From Ancylostoma caninum (taxonomy: Eukaryota > Nematoda > Chromadorea > Rhabditida > Ancylostomatidae): a stretch of DNA of 64,000 nt. The translations under genes were made by a program, and so were the position numbers. Below the pieces are notes generated by a model. It saw only the letters and a list, made by a program, of their open reading frames with translations, was not told the DNA's origin and made no database searches. Shown piece after piece: positions 1 to 12,900 of the stretch. Numbering within the stretch: the stretch's first letter is position 1; each line of letters opens with the position of its first letter. The DNA lies in the NCBI GenBank assembly GCA_037903475.1, contig JBAJFG010000019.1, positions 4,525,001 through 4,589,000 of the forward strand, in the 5' to 3' direction.

Positions 1-79
1 AAAACGTAAGACGGAAAACGGAAGGCCAAAAATGGGCGGAAAACGGAAAGCGTAAAGCGGAAAACGGAAAATTCCGCAC
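1..79. repeat. degenerate short-period A/G-rich repeat at left edge
   Basis: The first 79 bases are built from variants of a cggaaaac / ggaaag core repeated at about 8-15 bp spacing, ending at ttccgcacacccctg. The array runs off the left edge, so its full size is unknown. It looks like the tail of a simple repeat or of a mobile element. No coding signal is visible. Confidence 0.6.
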
Positions 80-473
80 ACCCCTGATGGTTACCTATGT
101 AATTAAGAGGACGTTGTCTTTATGGTGGAATATTAAAGTAGTGATCTGATGAGGGGAGGGGCCGAATTCCATACAGACTTCATCATCTTCTTGTCAAAAT
201 AACAACTTCTAGAAATTTCTCACGATCAGGCCCATCAGAAGGTGAGGAAAAAAACCCAACAAAAACTAAGGAAATATGATGGGAACTCCTGTCTCAGCCG
301 CCACGTAGCCAAGACCCCCACTATCAAACAGTACTTAGTTCTTAGTTCTGGCTACGAAGCTTTCCTCTCAAGAAATGCAAAAACCGCGAAAAAAGTGGTA
401 GTACGGGTAAACGTCAGTTTCGACTCACAGTACAGTGAATTCTTCAATAAAGAGCCTCTTTAGGCTGCCGGTA
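80..473. other. no gene recognised
   Basis: AT-rich sequence. A 73-codon open frame at 242-463 on the plus strand opens with GTG rather than ATG and has no recognisable motif. I see no other structure. Confidence 0.5.
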
Positions 474-656
474 TACTCCTCGACCAGTATAGCACCTAGC
501 ATCGCCAAAGGTGGGCGACCTCATTTTGATCACATATTGATTGTGGGCGGGTCGCGGTAGCCAATCACCAATTTCGCCCCGCCCACAATTGATACGTACT
601 AAAAATGAGGTCGCTATTGCAACGGCGATGCTAGGTGCTATACTCATCGAGGAGTA
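474..656. mobile_element. foldback element (183-bp imperfect palindrome)
   Basis: The left arm starts tactcctcgaccagtatagc and runs through gcgacctcattttgatcac to attgtgggcggg. The right arm is its reverse complement with several mismatches and small indels, ending atcgaggagta at 656. The arms are about 80 bp with a short centre near 548-575. The layout is that of a foldback or MITE-type non-autonomous DNA element. No transposase is encoded and a target duplication is not clear. Confidence 0.8.
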
Positions 657-3600
657 AAACCGCAGTCGTATCTGCGTTTAGAATGAATAAGGGTAGTCAA
701 GAGATTGCACACACAAGTTTGAGAGTTGTTTTTAAGAGTAAACTTTGTTCCGTGCGAAAATGCGCATTCATAGTTTTACACCCTAATACATAAATGAATA
801 CATGGAGTGAACGATCCACCTCGCAACTGGCCAGGTTACTAGATTGCCTACCTGGAATTACCATACCTGGAATTGTGCCATTTTCTTAAGTGTCTTTGGT
901 GAGAAATATCAGTGTCCAGGTAGTATTCACGTCTTTATTACGAACGTGGGGACGTCAGGAGTGCAAGTCTGGGATTAATCTTTTGTGATTTTTACCTTGC
1001 GGATAGGCGTACATCTCATGTGTCGTCTCACGTTTGACGCTCTCTCCAGGAAAAATCATTTTCTGCGAAAGCTTTTTTTTCTGACGGGTCATTAACACTC
1101 ACGGCGTATAGCGGTTGTCAATGTGGCCTGGTCACTCACATTACTTTAGCTGCAGGCTTTATTGCATCTGAAAGGTTCGTAAAAAGGCAAAAAATTGTTT
1201 TCACAAAAAAAAAAACTGCCCGATTTTTGCATATCAGTAAATGACAATTAAGGGAAGTATGCTGACGGCCACTGTCAATTAGGTACCCGTGAATAGACTA
1301 TAAAAGTTGAAAAGGATATCACTTGCAGAAAGAACTGCTTCGCTCTAGATTGCAGTACAAAATTGTGCTTAACTGAACAAAAATGAGAAAGCTTCCACGA
1401 ACGCCTGCGAAATTTTTCAATGCTCCAGACACCAGGCTCCAAGTACAGACAGTACAATAAAGGAAAAAGAAAAGAGTTGAAAAAAACTCCAAATTTGTGA
1501 TATAATACAAATACGAATACGCTAGACAACGAAAAAAGTTGCGAGGAAGAAGGGCTAGTAATAAGATTCTTCAGCATGAAGCACTCTTTGTGTATTGCAG
1601 GGAGTGGTTTCTCTTTTGTTTCAAATTTCGTTAAGTCATCAGTTCACGTGCCAGATTCTTGGACTCATGGGCTTATGGCTGCTCCAAGAAGCATAATGGA
1701 CGAGTTTTCACGGAAAGTTGCAACTGCGACGAGTACTGTCATCATTTCACATTTGGGAGTGGGGAGGCCGTGCATAGTGGTGTCGTCTGTTTTTCAGGTA
1801 GCACTATAGGCGTAGAAAAGCCGAAGCGCACCCTGGATCCAGACGCCTTTCTGATTGGTTTCAATTTTTCGCACATTCGCACATATAGCCCAACTTCCAG
1901 ATAGTGGCAGTAGTACTAACGAGAATGAGTGAGAAGACCACAGTGAGAAGCGTGTCCGCTATCTTGCAGAATTTCCAAAATGCAGAATGTGTAAGTGTTA
2001 GACAAGTTACGAAGTGAGAGCGGGGATATCACATCAATAAGGATATTGAAGGCTCCGTGATGATTCTTTGTAACCACTCCCTCAGGTACTGATGGAGCGC
2101 CACTAATAGGCTCTCAAACCTAGTTCAAAAATTCGAAAAAAAAAACGATCGACCTATAAAAAACGGACTTTTCCAGTTTGTTCTCTGTTAATTTTTTGTT
2201 GTTGGTTGGCAGTTGATATGCTTAGGGACAGATAGTGAAAGAATACATGCATAGTAATTGAAATGCTCTCAGATGCAGCACAAGAACCCACCATATTCCC
2301 TTCATATGAGAGAACGAAATGACGGAAGGTGGCTGTATGAATATTGAAGAGCTTTGGTAGAAAGCCGTGAAGAATGGCTCAGCTGAAATCTTAGGAAGTG
2401 GTTGAGAAATAACGTCAATACGAAAAAGTGTAAGGATAAAATTGGATGTGGGATGAAGCGGTCGGCTTTCACTAATATTTCTTGGGATATGTCACGCATT
2501 CAAGTTCGAGTGAGACTCGAACCATCGGTTCTAAATGCGGTAGGCAGCCTTCTGCTCCCACTTCCTTATCTTCAGGCTGTCACTACCTCAACAAAAAGTA
2601 GAAGTACAATACCCGCACTAACTTCGTTGAAAATGAACGTTCAGAAAGCGGATTCGCGTTTTTTTCGTTCCAAGGCTATAATTCATCACAACGAAATGAT
2701 CTACGGACAAAACCAGGTGTCAGGAGTAAACACGAGTAGCAAATGGTTCTGTTTCGCATAAGCCAACAGAAGAGAGATAAAAGCACACACATTCGCATAC
2801 CAAATTGTTGATGAGGTCACCATCCAAAGCAAAATAGAGATCCAGGGAATAAACTTTTTATCTGAGCCATCAATGACCCCATTGTCATGTAAATACAAGA
2901 GTCGTTTTTCCGCAACAGGTACCTTATATGACTCTGAACGGGATCAGACCACGAAATATGACTCTAGTTAGGTTCCATAGCAGGGAAGCAAAAGGCCCAC
3001 TCAATAGTTACCATTTTGTCGACCTCCTTGCCTGATCCATGTTAGCATGCTGCTCTATTAAATATGAAAAGAGGGCCGCATACGCACTGGACATCAATAA
3101 AAAAAGCTGTATTGGCATAAAAACACAAGAGCGGCAAGCCTTCCTGTATGGACCGTTGACTGATGGTTTTTTAAGGGAAGTTCTGGGCAGAACTGTCGAT
3201 GACCAAATGACCACCTTCCAACCATCTCAGTTGCCCAGGAAATCTTGCGTAAATTCAAAAACAAAAACTGATCTCCGGATTCGAATTAGATGTGGCATCT
3301 TTACGAGAAGCTCGAGTGGTCGAGGTCTGCTCGCATGGCCCTCACTACCTGCTTTTATAGGTTAAAACAAGAAGCAGGAGGACTGGATAAAGACGACGAC
3401 ATGGATGAAATGCGAGGATGTGCAGACAGTCAGAGCCTCACGTTGTTGCAGCGTAGGCGAGCACGTCTTGACCGTTGAAAACCACCCACTTTACGTAACT
3501 ATTCCCCTTTTGTGCAGAACTATTGCAGATTCCGAAGGCCATTTGTTAAGAATGGGAAAAATCCCTACTAGCAGTTCTGATGCTGATTATGGAGAGAGGA

Positions 3601-6600
3601 AACAACGAATGCCGCACAGTAGAAACTTTGTAAAATCTGAAGATAACGCATGTTAATTGAGAGTTTGGAAATGAAGCATGTTTCTGGTTGTTCACTGAGA
3701 AGTATTGCTGGGAATGGGTTGCTATTCCATCAGAAGGGATCTGAAAAACTATCCTTGTCTCGGACATATACATATGAATACGTCCGCACACAGCGAAACC
3801 CTCACAACTAATGATTCTCGGAAGAAGGCTGTTCTTTCCATAATTTATCTTCTGAAGAACAAATTTAGAATCTGCAGTGATTCCGAGCGACAAACACGGT
3901 GCGACTTTGATAGCTGCTCTTGATGCTAATCTGCTTTTGCTATGCTAGAGAAATTGTGACATGATGGTAGCGAGAGGGGTGTGGTTTCTGCTGCCAAACT
4001 TGTAATAAATGGGCATGTACACATACATATACAGCGTGGTTGAGCTCAGTTAAGCCGCGTCTGGCATCAACAAGGAAGAAGCCAGACGGAATGGAGTTTC
4101 GTACGAGAGTTCGGCGAAGGTTTCTTTCTCCAAACAAGGTCAAAAGACCGAAATACCGGGTTTGTGGATGACGTTGAGGCAAAACCAAGTTCCGAGCGTC
4201 CGCGATTCCCCTCCCCCCTCCACTCCCTCCCTCGAGGATAGGGTGCCAAATTTCTCATGAATACTTGTCAAAACAGTGAAGAAACTCGTATTTCATCTCT
4301 TTTTAATTCCTCTGAACTAGCAAGAAGGATGAGATGCACCAAACTACTCCCAACCTGTGCCTTCACCTCTTCAATTCCCTGATCCTCATTGTCTTTTAAG
4401 AACTCGGCGTAGAAAATTTCGATCGACGACCTATTTGCGCATCTTGCGTACTCTACTTTCGTGTTGGGACCCGCTACTTCCGAAGGACGAACATCCGCGT
4501 ACAGCGAACGGCAATGGCGGTGGCCCACCTGCGGCCTCGAGAAGGACGCAGCGCGACCGTGCCGCGCGCGAGAGGATCGGTGTTGTCTGCCGCCGAAATG
4601 CTATTTCTGGGCTCTTTTCTTCCCGATCTGGCCGAAAATCCTTGAAATTGTGTAGAAAAGCTGGTAGAAAGAGCATAACAGCAGCAGAAACATCGGTACC
4701 GGCGCGCGCAGCGCGGTTGCGCGACGTCTTCCTCGATGGGCCAACGCCATTGACGTCCACTGTACGTCTAAACGCAAGAAAAAACACTGAATTTCTCGGA
4801 TTCTTTACCTGTCCATGCAATTTCCAGATTAAAATACCAAAGCTCACAAATTCCGTAACAATTAAAATGGGAAAATTTCTGCTGGTGATGCGCCCTGGTC
4901 AACTCGCTGCATTCAGATTACAGAAAAAATTTTCCAAACATTCTTGCCATGCTCCAACAATTCCTAAATCAAACCATTTTATCACAGTTCACTGCGCAAG
5001 TACATGCATTCTGAAAATTGCTGGAAAGTGTGGGTGACTACTGAAACAGCGTGGAAGTAGAATATTGAGCAACAGTTGAGATTTCCTGCACTATGACATC
5101 GAATTCCAAGAAAACACGGCAAGCAGCCACGCACAGCAAACCCAGGAAATTATGGAGTTGTTGATGAGAAGGTCACAGGATGAGGGCATTCGGCATTCTC
5201 ATCAAGACAAGCAAGGCCTTTCAAGGTACGTGCTTTTAATTAAACGCAGCATTGGAAACACAGCGTCCAAGGCGATGGCTGTAATAAGATGAGTAGTATT
5301 CTCAGGAGCCAGGTATCGAAAACACATATCTTCAGTCCAAGACCCAAGAGCTTCATCTCGCATGAACTAGGGTTCCCTGTGTAGATTGGCCTAGATGACT
5401 TATGCGACCAAGGCCGCTAAGCCACCTGTACTCTCCAGTGAACCATCTCTAAGCCAGCGGAGATTTTGGAAGCACTGTTGAGAGGTCGTGGATGAAAAGG
5501 ACAAAACAATAACGCTGCTTAAACTTTCCGTGAACCTTTCAATCTTTCATAAACTTTGAAACTGCATTGTTTTTCAGATTCAAAGGTTTTCACTCAAATG
5601 TACTTGATTGCAACAAAACCTCCTGCTGAACATGGACATGCCAGCGAAACCAGAGAAAAAAGTGATCGTCTGCGCACGCGAAGGTAACATTTTCCGCGTC
5701 ACTTCTTCGGACGGAAACCGCCTGCGTGAGAACATAGTGTTTTCCGATGTCTAGACTGGTGAATAAGCCGGAAATGCCTTGGCTGGCTAGGTAGAAAAAT
5801 CTGAGAATTTCAAGGGAGGTTGCGGAAAGGATCATGAAGATATACCAACGAGCTTTTATAATGGCTAGTCTCATTATACGTGAGAACCCTTGCTGCAATA
5901 AGATGATAATTTATGCTACTTACAAAGGAAGTGTAAGAGGCTAACCTAGCATATTGAAATGAAACTTAAAACTTATCCAATTTTGAGGTTTTGCTTGACC
6001 ATCTGAATGACATCACATTTTTTGCTTCAAGCTCCTGAAAATTCTCAGAATTTTTTCAAATGCAGATCCAAAAGCAGCTACAAAAGCTCATACATCAGAC
6101 AGAGTGACCAGGTGGCTACGCCTTCCTTGCATACTGTATTTTTCGGTGGTTACGAAACTCAGCGAGCGAATCTTTTCCATCAACCTTTTTTTTTCATGCA
6201 ATGCAACCCAACCTTACCAAGATGTTCGCTCTTCAGACAAATGAGAATTCCCCACTAAATATGGAATGAAATATAACTCCATTAATTCGTTTGGTGGTCA
6301 CACTACGCTCAAAGCAGTGCATCTCACTCTGAGAGCAGGGGATGTGGAAGCTCGGTGGGGCAGGTTATCCCCAGTTAAATTGGTATTCGTAGCAGTTCAA
6401 TCTGCCCCACGGAGGCTAAACTCTAAGAATGGAACTGAGGACGATCACTCTTGGACATGTTAGGTTCCGAACCGCAGGAGAGCAGCAAATATTCTTCCAA
6501 AATTGATTAAAATAGCAAGAAACACATAAGCTACGCTAATGAGATATACATAGTAATTCCAAGACTGCGTAATTCGGAGATAACTTTGCTCTGACATCCG

Positions 6601-8905
6601 TCATAATATAAAAATTGAAAAGATATATGTATACATATTATTTAAATGGATTCTACATCCAATTAGAGCTATGTGTGTGTCTTCGTGTACATTTGACCAT
6701 GCTTTTTTCTCATAGCAATCAACTTTCCAATTATAGAGCAGACTAAATTTATTTTTCTGGGTTATTTCATTACTTATTCTACTTTGGAAATCAAGCTGGA
6801 AGCTGTTCCATGACATGATCCAGCAATAAAACAGATCAGCTATTCATTTCGACTTCAGTTTAATGGGAGAGCGTTTTTTCGCGGTTTTTTTCATTTTCCT
6901 ATCACCTCCTTGCCTTTCATTCCCAAGTAATAGTTATCATATTATATTAGTTGTGCCAACGTCATGAGCAGTGCCAATATTCAACTACGTCGGGACTGGA
7001 GGTCTCACCGCACAACTGTTCAAGATGTAGTTAAAAGCTTCGAAACACTCGGAAACAGTGAGTAGAAAGAGGGCAGATATCTTTCTACTACTGAAACCAC
7101 TCCCAAGGAAGTGAAACTGCGTTGGAGCAGGATCGAAATAAATCCGTAGGTTCCTTGCGCAGAAGTTAGGATCGTCCGCAAACCCGTGAAAAAAATTGTG
7201 TTCGGTCCTTACCATCCTCAAAAAATCCACACATCATGTGATACTGTAAGAAAGAACAGGAAGAATCCGTGTAGGTGGATGCTGGAGCGATTTCCTCGTT
7301 CTCGCTACCACTCGCTCGTCGTTGCTGGCGAGAAACTTTTCACTGTGGCAAACGCAGAGAGTGAAAAGGTTATAGCTAATTCTATTGCTTGGGCCTACTC
7401 CAAGGCAGAACTAGTGCCAGAGCAGGTCAATCCTGTCTTTGGCGCCGTGGGGCGATATAATGTCCAGTGGCAGAGCTCCCCTAGTTTCTGTGGACTCCGA
7501 TGCTGAAATTTGAACTTCTATGTTCAATTAGATAATTTTATGGCAATTTTCTAAATCATGAAGATCTGCACTTTTTGAAAATAAAAACATGCCCTGCGAA
7601 AGGGCTCCGCTCCAGCGCAAAAGGAAAAACTGGTGAGAATTGGAGAAGTGAGCGTTCGTCTGTGTTTGTGAAGCATGGGATGTTGCCCCTTTACAGCCCG
7701 AATTTGAATGCAATGGATTTTTCCCTCCAATAACTGTTGAAAAGGAACACCTGCTTTGTCCGCATTGAGAGGTTGTATCTCCTGAAAGAAGCCAGAACAA
7801 AGCCCTGGGTCGAAATGAGTGAAGAGCACGTGCGAGAATCATGTGCAGCATCCGTGAAGACGTTGACAGCCAGCGTTCCTGCCAGTGAAGGCTATTTTGA
7901 AGTCTGATGGGTTTTTAAGATATTCCCAGTCACCAGTAAAATTTTACAAGAATTTTAGCTTTCTGCAGTTGATGACCTACGTAGTTACAGCATAAAAATT
8001 TTAGTGCACGGTGGTTTTCGGCCACCCTGCATATGAAAAAGGACCTCAGCGGTAATCGTGAGAGAATGAGAACGGTGATAACAGTGGAATATGCGGATTC
8101 ATACAGACATTCAGAGGGCCATACCGCAGATTGTGCGGATAGTGAGAGCGGGTATGGACCAATGGGGCCTTCTACAAGTCACCATTCTGGTGTTCGTTCT
8201 ACAGTCATTATACTGTCGCAGTATTTTGCAAAAATTTCAATGATGCTACTTTCGATGCAGCCGTAGTTTCACGAAAGAACAGTGTCAATACATAGTGTAG
8301 GAGAAAAATCCAGATCCAAGCAGTGAGGAAGCCGTTCCATGAGGAAAACTAATTGAGGAACGTAGAAATCAGATAACGCAAACATTACGTAATCGAATGC
8401 TCTTCGAGTGTGGGGATGCCCCTTGCTGATGCCTAAGCGTGGCATTTTGCTATTAAACACAATAGCACATGAGCTTTCATTGTTGTCAGGCAGAAATAGT
8501 TTTTGCAGAAGCTAACACAATACATAACTTCTGTAGCTAAAGCGAGGGCTGCGAAGGAAGGAGGAAATGAAGGGGCCGTTATTTTCTCGGCCGAGAAGCT
8601 CTGTATATATTTCTTAGCTCTGTGAAGTTGCACTTTCTGGAAATGCTGTCCTTCAGTAAGGCGGAAATTAATTCGAAACGTTGGATGCTGTTACTTTTTT
8701 CAGTATGTCTTAGATAATGTACGAAGGTGTAATCGCGAAGGATGTAGAGGAAGCTGCTATGCGTTATATCTCAGTAGCCTAGAAGGAACATAACTCTTTC
8801 TCTAACAACGGATTTTCTGCTGAAATCCCTCTGGTCCTAAGCAAATAAATAATTTATTTTTCTGAGTAGAAAGGTGACAAATAAGTCAACAAGCAGGCAA
8901 AGGGC
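657..8905. other. gene-poor stretch, no gene recognised
   Basis: About 8.2 kb of AT-rich sequence. The only open frames are short, often open on both strands, and without a family I can name. Examples are 2402-2761 (+), 3039-3365 (+), 3546-3893 (-) and 7186-7506 (+, 106 codons, no motif). Several homopolymer runs occur, for example A runs near 1202-1214. It could be intergenic or a large intron of a gene outside the window. A GC-rich patch at about 4380-4760 is listed separately. Confidence 0.45.
4357..5037 (+). other. unassigned 226-codon open frame over a GC-rich patch
   Basis: This is the longest open frame in the first 33 kb. It opens with GTG, and its first ATG is only near 4867, so it is unlikely to be translated as it stands. 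The first half (about 4380-4760) is CpG-rich and Arg/Ala/Pro-rich, and the opposite strand (4431-4847) is also open, as expected where GC-rich sequence lacks stop codons. The second half returns to AT-rich sequence. I recognise no domain. It may be a CpG-rich regulatory patch or a 5' exon of an unseen gene, but neither can be shown here. Confidence 0.2.
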
Positions 8906-9003
8906 AATGAATGAATGAATGAATGAATGAATGAATGAATGAATGAATGAATGAATGAATGAATGAATGAATGAATGAATGAATAAATGAATGAATGAAT
9001 GAA
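8906..9003. repeat. AATG tetranucleotide microsatellite
   Basis: About 24 tandem copies of AATG (equivalently GAAT/ATGA), almost perfect, with one AATA variant near 8984. It ends at aacaatgaatcg. Such long pure tracts are usually length-polymorphic. Confidence 0.97.
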
Positions 9004-9453
9004 CAATGAATCGAACAGATATGAAGTCAAGGCATTAATTTAAAGAGCAGGAATGGTCCTATGCACGTATGTACATACGTTGACGTATAAGCTCTTGCCG
9101 CGAGAGGAAAGACTGCATTATTGAAGCGCTGTTTTGCTGTTCTTCTAGGAGGAGAAAATAAATAGGAGACTTTGATTTCACCCGAATTCTGAGCGGTAGT
9201 TCCCTATACTCCATTAGCAAACGGTGCAGATACTAAATGTATTATAGATGAGGTTGATAACGATGCTTTTCATTGTAATGTAAGCCAGTGCCGCCTTTAT
9301 GGAGCAAAAATGGGAGTAATGCACATGCAAAAAGGGTGTGTGCGTGAGGGCGAATTTCTGATAGTCTATGGACAATAGGAAACGCAGCATCAAAATTCGC
9401 GTGATGGAGAACAATTCTTATACTGTTCCGCACATGAAATCGGAAAAATAATA

Positions 9454-9970
9454 CAGTACTGGCCAAAATTATGTAGCCTTTCCATTTCCTTCATAATTTC
9501 ATTTACAGTAAAGCTTCGAAGCTCATATTTTCATGGGTGTTGTAGACATTCATAAGTAATAAAATGGAATGACATCGTACCATTTTATCAGCTAATTTCC
9601 TTTAGGCAAAATAATTGCCATAAAGATCAAAATCTGGGATTTTGCGGCATCCACAAAAGATCACAGGCTGTATTTTCGCAACATTTGGACTCCTTGTAAA
9701 AGATTCGACTCATATTTAAACGAAAACGTGTGCTTTCAAATCATTGATCAAAGCATACGAAGCAAATTTGAGTTTATTTCAGCAGTAAACCAACGTAAAA
9801 ATTTCTGCCAAATTAGCTCACTGTTCCTTGGTTACAATGTTAAATCGGTCACGATGCATCCAGAAGTCCATATCATATAAGGGTGCTTTCGTTTCTTCCC
9901 ATGCAAAGCTTTAATTCACCAAAAGTTATGCGGGAAAATTCAAAAGGCTATATAATTTTGGCCGGTACTG
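9454..9970. mobile_element. 517-bp non-autonomous Tc1-type element
   Basis: The left end reads cagtactggccaaaattatg followed by tagcctt. The right end is its inverted copy (aaggctatataattttggcc then ggtactg), giving inverted repeats of about 27 bp with few mismatches. Each end is flanked by TA (9452-9453 and 9971-9972), the target duplication of the Tc1/mariner superfamily. The leading cagt-ctggccaaaa matches the kind of end carried by nematode Tc1. At 517 bp, with no sizeable ORF, it is an internally deleted or MITE derivative that would need a transposase supplied in trans. Confidence 0.88.
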
Positions 9971-12900
9971 TATGAGTGAGGTGCAGTCTCTGCACATCCA
10001 ACGTCTATCGAAGCCGCAGTGATTTGCAGTATGTTCAAAGCGGTTCGTAGGATGTTTGCTGCGGCGAAGCTGAGGGTAAAGAATCCCTTCTGATGGCTTC
10101 CAATACAGCAAGGAGCAATGAGTACAGATCAGCCAACCACTGTCGGTACGACAAGTTGGAACAAAGTGGGGTACACGAAAACAAGCATTCTTCTGTCTTC
10201 CTTTCATTTAGATGAAAATACAGCAGACCTATGACGGTGTCTTGCTCAAGCTCAACTGCAAAATGATGGTTCCAAATGATAACACCAAATAAAGTTTACG
10301 ACAACCAATGGGCATGTCTACCAGTTGCATTTTCTTTTCCTACGGTGAAGTGGGAGATTGTTCCGATACGGTTAATTTATCAGAAAACTTGTTCGAGCTT
10401 GTATATGGAAGAAACCTATCGAGTGCTCAGTGTGCATATGAAGGTTCACCAAGCTAGCAAACGACCGGGAAGGCGTTTGGTTGACATAGACAGAAAAAGT
10501 ACGGCGATAATGACTATGATGTGATGTATAAACTCATAACACATGGAACCGAAATCTCGGCGAGAAAGGCATCGGAAGCGTTCTGGATTTCTGCAAGAAA
10601 TTTAAGCATGAATGACAAGAACGAATGTCTGTCAATAACTAATGAGTTTTTCCCATTCGTATCACTATATGGGATGTAGAGATGAGCGGAATACCGCGCC
10701 CATTTACTGTTGAGGGGATGGGATGACACTCACTTGTCCGCAGCGAGTGCCGTGATCGGTGCGTGCGGGCAGCTGCAGAAAACAGTGGACTTGAAGGTTT
10801 GTTCTCGATTGCCTGGGAGGGTTGTCTTTAGTGCAGCCAGAACGATGCCGCACTGGCAGGAATGAAAGAAACTTTTGGTAGCTTCGACCACGCATTCAAA
10901 CTATTCTCCACTTGCAGGCCTCTGACGAAGTCGTTTTGACGAAACATACTATCCCAAATAAAGAATTGCCAACTATCCATCTAGACCAAGCAGAAGCACA
11001 CATAGCATGAACAAAGTTCTTCTCGGGCAAGTTTTCCGTGTGAGGGCCCCTCACAGCAATCCCTTCTCCCCAGTTCCCTCCCCCCTCTCCACCTCTTCCG
11101 TAATTTTGCGGTCTTTGTGTTTTGTATAAGAAACATTGACTTCGACGACCTACCCTTCATTTTCAAGTTTCTGATAAGACCAAAAGAGATGATGCTACTC
11201 CGTGATTTTGTACTGGACATTTCTCTTTTTTCTAATGCCCTGGAGATCACAAGTTGTGTCATTTTTGCTTCTGTTGCTATCGAGAAGTGCACTTCTTCAT
11301 CTTCATCAAACTTGAGAAGGCTCTCAAATTGTTTTACTCTGCTTTTGATTGTTCTCAACTCTAAAAACAGAGCACAAACAAAAGGACAACATTCATAGAT
11401 GGAACGTTGCTAAAACTGCTTTACGGCAAGCAGAAGAATAATAGAAGCAGAAGCCACGGAAATTTTCGTGTCTGACAATGAGATTTTGATCACCTTGGGA
11501 CCTCGCCAATTCTCCCAACAATTCTGCAAAGACAGCAGTACCAAAAACGTAACCATTTCGAAGATATTACTGGTTGAATTTCCAAGATTCTGGGTCAGCG
11601 GGATCAGCATATGGTCGTTCGATCGAGTTGTGGCGGCACTGCAGCATTGCTGCCAGCTGATTTGGTGGACAGTCATTTCCTTTCTTGTCATGTTAGTTAG
11701 ACCTTTTCCTATGAATTTATTCTTCATTTCCTGCCTTGTTCAGCAGCCCATGTTTCTCTACTTTCCATTTCCACGAACAAACTTATATATTTCGTTTAGT
11801 CACCTGCGTAGCTGTTTCTTGCCAGTGTCTCATTTTTGAATTTGTTCGTGGTTCCAGAATCGTTTGGTGTTTCTGCAACATCTTAGTCGGTCAACCTTTC
11901 TCGGAATTCATTTTCTCTAACAAACTTCAGAAGTGTTGCAGAAAAATGCCGAATTTCGATTTAGCCCATAAAGCACCTGACAGAAACGGCAGCGGTATCG
12001 ACTTTTTCGGATCAGTCTGCATGAACAGGTCGCACAACTTAGCCCAAGCACTTGAAAGCAGTGAGAGGGGTTGTTCCAGAAAACGAGAATTCTAAAGGTT
12101 ACGACTGCATCCAGCATGGTAACAGTGTTCAGCGCATGCGGCTTGCTCAGACCATGCCAAAATATCGAGCTCGAACGTTTCTGTGGGTGCTGCCTTCAAG
12201 TCAAGAATATAGTTAGGGGAATGAAGTAAATTTAGGTGCCTGCTAGGGCCCTTATAAGGCGTATATACGTACGTATAGTAGCAGTCCTTTCCATGCTATC
12301 TTGAATGCAGGGGAATTCTAGAGAACTCGCTGTCATTCAAGCACTTTATTTTCTTTGTACATAGAACAATGTTTGAAGTATTGTTGGACGACGATAGCAT
12401 ATTTCTGTCTTTCGAAATATCTGGATTACGTGAGAAAGCTTATGCTGCAAACCATTGGGACAAATTCATTCCTACATCGATATGGCAGCGAATATCCTTT
12501 TCAGTGGTGATTCTAAATGTGTTTACAAAAGTGCTGAGAGCTATGTATTTACGAAATGAAAAAGTTCTATGAACAAGCAATGGATCAGCAGATTTTAAAT
12601 TGCGCTGCATTATCCAATAACAATTATAATAGCACAACAATTTCTCGAGTCGTTAGGTCAAAATGCGTTGGATGGATTCGATAAAAACAGGCCCACAATG
12701 AAATGAAGGAGAGAGTCTAATTTCGAATTTCGATCCAATACACGTTCGGCTTTAGCATGGGAAAATGAGCTCAAAATAGGGCGACGAGACTGAATGGTGT
12801 TGGTACTGAAGGGTCTACGACGTACACTGGAGCATATCTTGGAATTTATTTTGGATTGTTCTTAAATGTGAATGAGAATCCCCGGTTTGATGTCTGATGC

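Noticed and set aside
2480..2560. Possible tRNA on the minus strand (ggttcgagtc)
   Set aside because: The bases flanking the T-loop do not pair into a 5-bp stem, and no acceptor stem is found.
8906..9003. CRISPR-like array
   Set aside because: It is a pure tetranucleotide microsatellite without spacers. The genome is eukaryotic.
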